A program made the position numbers and the translations under genes. Shown here one piece after another: positions 55,536 through 61,567 of a DNA stretch of 64,000 nt. Source of the stretch: Bacillus infantis (lineage in GTDB: Bacteria > Bacillota > Bacilli > Bacillales > Cytobacillaceae); assembly GCF_020171945.1 (NCBI RefSeq), contig NZ_JAIVAP010000022.1:1-64000 (forward strand). The letters run 5' to 3'. Position 1 is the first letter of the stretch. Each line of letters starts with the position of its first letter. A model generated the notes under the pieces. It searched no databases, was not told the DNA's origin, and was given only the letters and a program-made list of their open reading frames with translations.

Positions 55536-56003
55536 TTATTTGTATCTTTTTTCCCAACTCGATTGAAATTCGGAAAGGTTCTCTCCATGAATTTCTTCTA
55601 AAGTCTTACCATCTATAGAAAACGGTATTCCTATTTGTGGTTCTTTGCTGTATGGAAATGTGGTAGCAGCGATAATTTTGTTATTATATAAATAGATACC
55701 TATTACTGTTTTCCCTTTTGATTGATCGCTTAGAAGTTTATTTACTCCTGTATATGTTATAAATTTTATTTTTTTCCCAACATATTGATCAGGTTTTTTA
55801 TCTTGAAGTTGCCAAATTGGTTTCCATGGATCATTATTAAGATCATCTTTAGTGAAACTCACATCTTTTTCTTCTATATATTCTAGGTCTTCATACCCTT
55901 TCTCCTTAAGGAAGGCTTCTATTGAAGGATCAATCTCTTTTTTTTCCGTCATACTGCACCCCACCATAAAAAAAACAAGCAATAATATAGGAAATAGCCT
56001 CAT
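55536..56003 (-). CDS. Lipoprotein, unknown
   Basis: A 155-residue protein. ATG 56003 behind TTGGAGGAAAG is preferred. Signal peptide with lipobox MVGC (Cys about residue 16), then a domain with YVGKKIKFITYTGVNKLLSD and a C-terminal GENLSEFQSSWEKRYK. No family recognised. It has the same orientation as the protease unit downstream but is 100 bases away. Confidence 0.7.
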   Translation of the reverse strand: MRLFPILLLVFFMVGCSMTEKKEIDPSIEAFLKEKGYEDLEYIEEKDVSFTKDDLNNDPWKPIWQLQDKKPDQYVGKKIKFITYTGVNKLLSDQSKGKTVIGIYLYNNKIIAATTFPYSKEPQIGIPFSIDGKTLEEIHGENLSEFQSSWEKRYK

Positions 56004-56129
56004 TGCACTTTCCTCCAATCAAATAGTAATACCTATACTTATTCTGTTTATTAAGTTCATATCCTGTAATTTGTTAAAAACAGAGCATTGTAAATTTATA
56101 AAACGTACCCTGCTATCGAAATAAAAACA

Positions 56130-56440
56130 TTTGCTGTACAGATACTCCTCGCGGCTCCGGTTTGCTTTTTTCTGCCTGCAGTATAAAGGATTCAGTTACA
56201 ATCCTTTGTTCTGTTCCTTCAGAAGAGAACCTCCCAACAGGGTAGGATTTTGCCTCTTTTTAGTCTTCAGGTCCTGATTTTTTAGAACATCGGCTCGAGG
56301 GTTACAGTTGGAGGAAAACGGAACCGAAACCTACGGAATGTAGGCGAAGAAATACGCCGCAAAATCCATAGTGATCAGCCATTTAGAAGCTCATCTTAAA
56401 GTCAGACGCGGAAAGAATGTTTAGAAGACAAATTATAACT
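56130..56440 (+). ncRNA. Structured noncoding element, degenerate copy 2
   Basis: Shares the core AACCTACGGAATGTAGGCGA, the preceding ATCGGCTCGAGGG, and the following CAGCCATTTAGAAGC with copies 1 and 3 but is more diverged and lacks the final long stem. A hairpin GGATT...AATCC (about 56188-56206) precedes the module. Possibly a decaying copy. Confidence 0.45.
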
Positions 56441-56488
56441 GGTTTATCTAGAAAGATGACAATTATAAATGATACGTTTTACTTCATG

Positions 56489-56524
56489 CAAAAAAGGAGA
56501 AGGATTCAGCCTTCTCCTCTTTAT
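56489..56524. terminator. Bidirectional terminator
   Basis: AAAAAAGGAGAAGG-ATTCAG-CCTTCTCCTCTTT; A-rich left and T-rich right flanks let it serve the minus-strand gene at 56540 and anything arriving from copy 2. Confidence 0.75.
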
Positions 56525-56539
56525 CCTTATTACAAAAAT

Positions 56540-57037
56540 CTAAATGCCCAATCGTACTTTTTCTTCTTCACAATAATTTTCAACAGATCTCAAGGACCAA
56601 TATTTAACGCCACCGACAAATAGATCTGGTTTAGGGACTTTTCCGCGTTCAAAGTAAAGATTGAGCTTTTGCCTCCCATAATTAAGCCCCTTCTGCGTTA
56701 AATAATCAGCAAACTGACTTAGACTGAAATATTCAGACCCGTTTTTAACCAGACAGTAGGACGGATGTTTAATCAAATAGGTATCTTCCCGAAAATAATC
56801 TGTTATCAACTCAAGAGCAAATTCCAGCCAATCATTATCCAACCGTTTATACAGATGCCCCAAATCAAACTCTTCTTTGTCGGGAGCTTCAAAAAACCAG
56901 GCTAACTTAAGGAAAGTAGCTTGTACTTCATCCAGCTGTATAAGAGATTGCTCAGACAGAAAAAGGGTTTCATAATCATTCAATCTTTCTTCCAGCAAGG
57001 GAAACTTCTCAACAATCTTCCGGGTTGCCTTTTTCAT
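56540..57037 (-). CDS. Conserved plasmid protein with tight TGTATAC-type operator, unknown
   Basis: A 165-residue soluble protein from ATG 57037 (AAGGAGGGGTTAAT). KKATRKIVEKFPLLEERLND starts it; the middle LEFALELITDYFREDTYLIK and the end KPDLFVGGVKYWSLRSVENY also occur in the frameshifted paralogue at 41760. The last part looks like a helix-turn-helix DNA-reading element with an MerR/excisionase flavour. The upstream palindromes (57050-57101) suggest autorepression. Function unknown. Confidence 0.65.
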   Translation of the reverse strand: MKKATRKIVEKFPLLEERLNDYETLFLSEQSLIQLDEVQATFLKLAWFFEAPDKEEFDLGHLYKRLDNDWLEFALELITDYFREDTYLIKHPSYCLVKNGSEYFSLSQFADYLTQKGLNYGRQKLNLYFERGKVPKPDLFVGGVKYWSLRSVENYCEEEKVRLGI

Positions 57038-57049
57038 ATTAACCCCTCC

Positions 57050-57101
57050 TTGTATACAATGTATACAAAATATAACATACAATGTATACATTGTATACAA
57101 C
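57050..57101 (-). promoter_or_regulatory. Operator with four TGTATAC half-sites
   Basis: Two palindromic units, GTATACAATGTATAC (57053-57067) and TGTATACATTGTATAC (about 57083-57098), overlap the promoter region of the 56540-57037 gene. Dense symmetric sites of this type indicate a dimeric repressor binding cooperatively. Confidence 0.7.
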
Positions 57102-57137
57102 TTCAACCAAAAAAAGGGAGATTCCTCTCCCTTTCTG

Positions 57138-57599
57138 CTACATTTGACCTTTCTCTTTCATGCTGTAGAAATCAGCTTTTGCATTGACAATCAGATGATC
57201 TAACACCTCAATCCCCAGATGCTTGCCGCATTCAACCAATCGCCTTGTGACATCTATATCTTCTCTTGAGGGAGAAACGTCCTGGCTGGGATGCTGATGC
57301 GATACGATGATCGATGCGCTGTTATTCAAGATGGCACTCTTGAATACCTCCCGCGGCATAACTAGGCTTGCGTTCAATCCTCCAACATGGCAGCGATGGA
57401 CGGCAACCACCTGATTTTTCGTATTCAGACACATGACGAAGAACACCTCACGGTCATCCTCACCAATGAAATGCGCGGCCACCTTTGCACCATCTTCCGG
57501 GGAACGGATGATAAACTTTTCGTCAGCTTCAACCTCTGTGCTGACCTGCTTGATCCTTACCACTTCATAAATGGTTTCCAGCTTCATTTCCTTTTTCAT
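57138..57599 (-). CDS. RadC-like JAB/MPN+ domain protein
   Basis: A 153-residue protein starting at ATG 57599 (AAAGGAGAGAGGCGAAA). The JAMM metal motif is present: catalytic Glu in EVFFVMCLNTKNQVV context and SHQHPSQDVSPSREDID as HxHPS...D. Plasmid RadC proteins accompany antirestriction and DNA-processing genes; the reaction is unknown. Separated from the upstream structured RNA-like region by the ribosome site only. Confidence 0.9.
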   Translation of the reverse strand: MKKEMKLETIYEVVRIKQVSTEVEADEKFIIRSPEDGAKVAAHFIGEDDREVFFVMCLNTKNQVVAVHRCHVGGLNASLVMPREVFKSAILNNSASIIVSHQHPSQDVSPSREDIDVTRRLVECGKHLGIEVLDHLIVNAKADFYSMKEKGQM

Positions 57600-57649
57600 T
57601 TTCGCCTCTCTCCTTTCTTTGTTCGGATCCACCTGAACCATTCGCGCAA

Positions 57650-58480
57650 ACGGGGGGAAGGGTTCGCTTACGAAGAAGCGAACTTGCCAGAGAGGGGTAG
57701 GCCCATCCCATGCTTTACGGGATGGGCCGTTAGAAAACGAGTGAAGCCCAATGACTTAGGGGCAGTTAGGAAGCGTTTTTTGCTTCCTTATTGCTCCTTA
57801 GCCTTCTTGGCTTTGCCGTTTTCTTTCCCCGAACGCCCGCCCTTCCCGCCGTCATAAGCGAATAGTTACAATGAGGAGAACGAAGGAAGGAGAAGAGGAA
57901 CTGCACAAGGGCGGCTAAAAGCATACCGGGAGGTATGCAGCCGCCTAACGGCAAGGGTTCGATGCCCGCAGCCGTTATAACAAAGCAACCTTCAGAACCC
58001 ATTCGGAACTTCCGAATGGGTTCTGAAGGTTGCGTATTGTATCACGGCGAAGCCTGATGCAATCGGATTCTAGGGGGCTCGATGCCCCCTGGAATCCGTC
58101 AGTACAGAAGGTTTGCAAAGCCATTTCGATCAGGTGCTTTCGCTCTTAGAAAGCAGCAGAGAAATGGCGTATGGCATGAAGCGCAGCTGCTTGCCATCGG
58201 GTTGCAAAGGTTCGATGCCTGAAGCAACCCGACCTTTCATTTAAAGCGATCCAACGGGCTGCCGTTGGCGGGGTGTTGGGCGCGCAGCCCAAGGTATTCA
58301 GGTTTTCGGCTCGTGGGGTACGGCCGGAGGCAAATGGAACAGGAACCTACGGAATGTAGGCGAAGCATGAGCCGTACAATCCGTGGTTATCGGACCATTT
58401 AGTAGCACAGCGACACGTACAGGCTGTTGGAAAGGGCGCTTTTCCCTTTCTTACAGCTTGTAGTGCTGCCGCCCGAAAAT
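57650..58480 (+). ncRNA. Large hairpin-rich noncoding element, copy 3 (candidate ornate RNA)
   Basis: About 830 bases, clearly more GC-rich than the surroundings, with no gene on either strand. Hairpins in order: 57662-57683; a perfect 10-bp stem 57700-57728; 57768-57788; a two-stage stem GGCGGCT/AGCCGCC enclosing GCATACC/GGTATGC (57910-57945); 57947-57976; a perfect 22-bp stem 57985-58033; 58065-58097; 58119-58168; 58197-58232; 58252-58269; 58276-58292. The shared module at 58298-58475 follows. Three stems carry the same loop word TTCGATG or CTCGATG closed by GGG/CCC, like a tRNA T arm. No known Rfam class recognised with certainty. Confidence 0.65.
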
Positions 58481-58513
58481 GTCTTTAAGTGCCCTGAAAT
58501 TGTTTCTAAAGAA

Positions 58514-58540
58514 AAAAATTCGCCTTAAGGCGAATCTAGT
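58514..58540 (-). terminator. Intrinsic terminator
   Basis: Minus strand GATTCGCC-TTAA-GGCGAATTTTTTTC, ending the 58560-58736 gene. Confidence 0.88.
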
Positions 58541-58559
58541 CATCAATCACATAGGATTT

Positions 58560-58736
58560 CTAATGGTCTCGTCTGATGAATTTCTCTTTAATCCATGGCA
58601 AGCTAAAATGATCCTTTTCCACTCCCGGAAAACACCGGGGGCAATACTTTCTATTTAAATGAGGGCTATCATCCGAAGGCAGACTTTTTAATTCATGCTC
58701 CGGAAAAGATCTGTTGCAATATGTACAGCGCTGCAT
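58560..58736 (-). CDS. Small 58-residue zinc-finger-like protein
   Basis: ATG 58736 behind GGGGGGATTATTAA. Two CxxC pairs (CTYCNRSFPEHE and YCPRCFPGVE) can hold one zinc. The rest is basic (WIKEKFIRRDH). Small zinc-ribbon proteins like this commonly sit beside ArdC/RadC-type plasmid genes; function unknown. The clear ribosome site and terminator support it. Confidence 0.7.
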   Translation of the reverse strand: MQRCTYCNRSFPEHELKSLPSDDSPHLNRKYCPRCFPGVEKDHFSLPWIKEKFIRRDH

Positions 58737-58811
58737 TTAATAATCCCCCCACACATAACAGTCTTCTTATTTCCATAATGCCTGGCTAATTGGGAAACAG
58801 ATCCTTAACAC

Positions 58812-59378
58812 TTAGTTCACCTGTTTACGAGAAGCTCTCACATATTCAATGATTGCAAAAATGACTTGTTCTTCCTTCTCTGCAAAGCTTTGATCAAATA
58901 GCAGCCGTTTCCCATCAAATTTAAATGCTTCGAGCAAATAAGAGACACGGGGTTTACTATAGGCTTGGCTATTGGCCACACAAGCCTCCCAAACGGATTG
59001 CTCCAGCTCTTTTGAATACCGTCGATGTGAAATGCATTCGCGGAGTTGGGTTTTCTTAATTTCTATATACCCTTCCCATATGTTTTTGTTAGTGATTTCG
59101 TACCACATTTCAACGCGGGCTCGTTCTTTTGCTTCTTTTACAACATCTGTTTCATTTATTTCTGCATTTTCTATTGCAACATCTGTTTTAATAACATCCG
59201 GAAGCCTATCAGACAAAAAAGACTCTACACTTTCAATTGGAATCTTCCAGCCCTCCTTCCGGGAAGAAGGAGAAACTCCTTTAATGACTCCTTGCCGCAG
59301 CCAACGGCGAACGCTCTCTTTGTGGCTTGTAATTTTATTTTTCTTGAGTATCTCAAATACTTCGTCCACATTATACAT
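58812..59378 (-). CDS. DNA-binding protein with N-terminal excisionase/MerR-like helix-turn-helix
   Basis: A 188-residue protein; ATG 59378 chosen because AGGAG lies ten bases upstream. YNVDEVFEILKKNKITSHKE, SVRRWLRQGVIKGVSPSSRK and GWKIPIESVESFLSDRLPDV form a MerR/Xis-type DNA-reading domain. A linker and a helical domain follow. The operator-like inverted repeat 59397-59443 immediately upstream suggests autoregulation. Likely a plasmid regulator; target genes not known. Confidence 0.75.
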   Translation of the reverse strand: MYNVDEVFEILKKNKITSHKESVRRWLRQGVIKGVSPSSRKEGWKIPIESVESFLSDRLPDVIKTDVAIENAEINETDVVKEAKERARVEMWYEITNKNIWEGYIEIKKTQLRECISHRRYSKELEQSVWEACVANSQAYSKPRVSYLLEAFKFDGKRLLFDQSFAEKEEQVIFAIIEYVRASRKQVN

Positions 59379-59396
59379 ATTCAAGTCACTCCTCTA

Positions 59397-59443
59397 TATA
59401 CAACAATCATTTTATATAATTATAATACATCAATTGTTGTATA
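59397..59443 (-). promoter_or_regulatory. 11-bp inverted repeat operator
   Basis: TATACAACAAT (59397-59407) and ATTGTTGTATA (59433-59443) are exact inverted copies 25 bases apart, flanking AT-rich DNA that should hold the promoter of the 58812-59378 gene. Confidence 0.7.
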
Positions 59444-59597
59444 AATATCAATACAGATAACTCCCCCTTATTTGTGCTTATTCTATCTTTTCATACGTCA
59501 AAAATGACTGAGATATTGAGCATTATTGACTTATGAAAAGGTATTACAAATATTCTTAGCCTTGTTTTCACTTACCATTGGTAAAACTCATTAAAGA

Positions 59598-59630
59598 AAA
59601 AAGAACTCCAGATGAAGATCTGGAGTTCTT
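59598..59630 (-). terminator. Intrinsic terminator of the toxin-antitoxin operon
   Basis: Minus strand GAACTCCAGAT-CTTC-ATCTGGAGTTC followed by TTTTTTC. The surrounding 59444-59845 holds no other feature. Confidence 0.9.
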
Positions 59631-59845
59631 CCGTATTTATTAAATTAATTTGTATTAGTAGCAAAATTAATTTAAGGTCTATCTACTACTTGTTAATAAT
59701 TTTTATCATTCACCTCTTCCACTCACCGGAATATTTGTTCTCATTTTGGTGGATATTTCGCGTTACTTTTCGCGGTTTTACACCTATTCTCCCCCGGTCC
59801 TCATTCAGTCGTCAAAGAACTTATAAAGTTTGTTTTTCTAATTCT

Positions 59846-60139
59846 CTAATATGCATATGAAGCTGATTGTTCTTCATTAGCTTTTGCAACTAATGAGAAT
59901 TCCACTTGGAGACCTAATGCATCTGCCAATTTAAATAGGGTTTTTAATTTGGGCACATCCATACCATTTTCAATTCTTGAAATTGTTTTTTGAGGTATGC
60001 CGGATAACTTTGATAACTGGCGTTGAGAAACTTTTTTTCGATCACGTGCTGCCATTAGTTCTCCAACGATCTCTAACGAAATAAATAGGTCTGGGTCTTC
60101 AGTTGCCTGTTCGTTTCTGAGATCATCAAATGATTTCAT
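59846..60139 (-). CDS. higA: HigA-like antitoxin (XRE helix-turn-helix)
   Basis: A 97-residue protein with a Cro/C1-type domain (KKVSQRQLSKLSGIPQKTIS, then RIENGMDVPKLKTLFKLADA). ATG 60139 behind TAGGAGGGAAATT. It follows the toxin gene, the HigBA order, so the antitoxin is distal. It should neutralise the toxin and bind the operator at 60692-60709. A stem in the 120-base gap between the genes may regulate relative expression. Confidence 0.85.
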   Translation of the reverse strand: MKSFDDLRNEQATEDPDLFISLEIVGELMAARDRKKVSQRQLSKLSGIPQKTISRIENGMDVPKLKTLFKLADALGLQVEFSLVAKANEEQSASYAY

Positions 60140-60204
60140 AATTTCCCTCCTAACATTGTTTTTTGATCGCGTGTAGTGTCTTCATTTTTTCCGTTTTGGA
60201 CATT

Positions 60205-60240
60205 ATATTATTCCCGAACCGGCAAAGCCGGTCGCGGATG
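60205..60240 (-). other. Hairpin between toxin and antitoxin genes
   Basis: Minus strand GCGACCGGC-TTT-GCCGGTTCG followed by GGGAATAAT. There is no T run, so it is not a strong terminator; it may slow polymerase or protect the mRNA end. Similar wording occurs in the terminator at 6069-6109. Confidence 0.55.
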
Positions 60241-60259
60241 CTACGGTTACGATTGGACT

Positions 60260-60613
60260 TTAGTTGTTCTTTAAAAACTCTTTTTTCCGATTTTCAGCAC
60301 GATCTATTTCGGTTTGTGGTGTACTGTTTTGCTTTTTTCTAAACTGGTTGGTCATGACAATGGAATCAGCAGCAAAATAAAAGAATAATATCCTGTCATC
60401 ATTTATTCTGATTTGCCAGATGTCAGTTCCTTTCAGCTTCTTGATGTTCTTTTTCTTAACCTCTCCAGACTGGATTAAACTGCCGTTCCTTTGCAGCATA
60501 ACCTGTGTTTGGTAAACCTTGTTGTACAGTGCTGGTTCATGTTTCTTAATGTGCTGAATCCAATCGTAAACCGGTTGGCATCCGCGACTGTTGGAATAAT
60601 AAAGAATATCCAT
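60260..60613 (-). CDS. higB: HigB-like toxin (RelE/Gp49 superfamily)
   Basis: A 117-residue protein from ATG 60613 (AGGAGGACCTCCGCG). VYDWIQHIKKHEPALYNKVY, KKLKGTDIWQIRINDDRILF and FYFAADSIVMTNQFRKKQNS match phage-derived Gp49-like HigB toxins, which cut mRNA at the ribosome. The stop lies 120 bases before the antitoxin start. Confidence 0.85.
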   Translation of the reverse strand: MDILYYSNSRGCQPVYDWIQHIKKHEPALYNKVYQTQVMLQRNGSLIQSGEVKKKNIKKLKGTDIWQIRINDDRILFFYFAADSIVMTNQFRKKQNSTPQTEIDRAENRKKEFLKNN

Positions 60614-60689
60614 CGCGGAGGTCCTCCTCATTTACTTTTTTATCTGTAACCGGCCGCCCGACAAAGCAAGCATGCCTATCCGTGTAAAT

Positions 60690-60718
60690 ATGATAACATG
60701 CATGTTATCACTTGTCAA
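60690..60718 (-). promoter_or_regulatory. Toxin-antitoxin promoter with embedded palindromic operator
   Basis: Minus strand TTGACA (60718-60713), 17-bp spacer, TATCAT (60695-60690). The perfect palindrome GATAACATGCATGTTATC (60692-60709) fills the spacer and -10, so antitoxin binding would block polymerase directly. Confidence 0.88.
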
Positions 60719-60807
60719 ATGATTAAAATGAATCGTATCCCTGAACCATATTAATCCATCGTACTTTCAATAATACCTTGTTATAATAAACTGTAGAAAG
60801 GAAGAGG

Positions 60808-61533
60808 ATGATGCATTCTATAAAGTTTGGAAATCAGAACATACCTTACACTCTCAAAATCAGTCATCGCAGAAAGACGCTATCTATTTCTGTTGATCAA
60901 CATGGTGTATCTGTCATTTCTCCTTCTGGGACAATACAAGAAAAGATTGAATTTACACTGCAAAAAAAAGCACCTTGGATTGTCAAGCAACTCTCGGATT
61001 TTGAAGAAATGCACACTGGAATTCAAAAGCGAGCTTTCCTATCCGGCGAGAAGCTATTGTACTTAGGAAGGAATTACCGGCTGAAAGTCATTAAAATCGA
61101 TTGTTCAAAACCCACCTTTCGTTTTTACCAAGGTCGTTTCTTAGCTGAATTACCAATAGGATCCAAGGAAGAAGATCATAGATCACTTATCTATCCTCTA
61201 TACATAGACTGGATAAAAAACCGAGCAAATGTCTTTGCTAATGAACGTATAAAAAGATTTAGCATAAAATTGCAAAAAGAACCAAATAAGATAATGATTA
61301 AAGACCAGGAGCAACGTTGGGGCAGCTGCACACCCGCAGGGAACATTTTGCTGAACTGGCGTCTATTTTTAGCTCCTGTCTCCATTATTGACTATGTACT
61401 GGCTCATGAACTGGTTCACCTTGAGCATATGAATCATTCAAAGGAATTTTGGGAAACCTTGCGCATGCTTGTTCATGATTACGACCATCGAAAAGAATGG
61501 CTCCGAATCAACGGAGGCACTTTAGACATATAA
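60808..61533 (+). CDS. YgjP/SprT-like M48-type metallopeptidase
   Basis: A 241-residue protein (or 240 from the second ATG at 60811, better spaced from AAAGGAAG). Zinc motif HELVHLEHMNHSKEFW near residue 205, preceded by IKDQEQRWGSCTPAGNILLN, the YgjP-family hallmark. Genes of this family often lie in type I restriction operons, as here next to hsdR (convergent). Substrate unknown. Confidence 0.88.
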   Translation: MMHSIKFGNQNIPYTLKISHRRKTLSISVDQHGVSVISPSGTIQEKIEFTLQKKAPWIVKQLSDFEEMHTGIQKRAFLSGEKLLYLGRNYRLKVIKIDCSKPTFRFYQGRFLAELPIGSKEEDHRSLIYPLYIDWIKNRANVFANERIKRFSIKLQKEPNKIMIKDQEQRWGSCTPAGNILLNWRLFLAPVSIIDYVLAHELVHLEHMNHSKEFWETLRMLVHDYDHRKEWLRINGGTLDI

Positions 61534-61567
61534 AAGGCAGCAAACCAATATGGTTTCTGCCTTTTTA
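61531..61567. terminator. Bidirectional terminator
   Basis: AAAGGCAGCAAACC-AATA-TGGTTTCTGCCTTTTT between two convergent genes. Confidence 0.88.

Noticed and set aside
57387-58002. ORFs on both strands across the RadC 5' region and the hairpin block
   Set aside because: They are shadows created by GC-rich hairpins and the reverse of radC; no ribosome sites, unusual composition.
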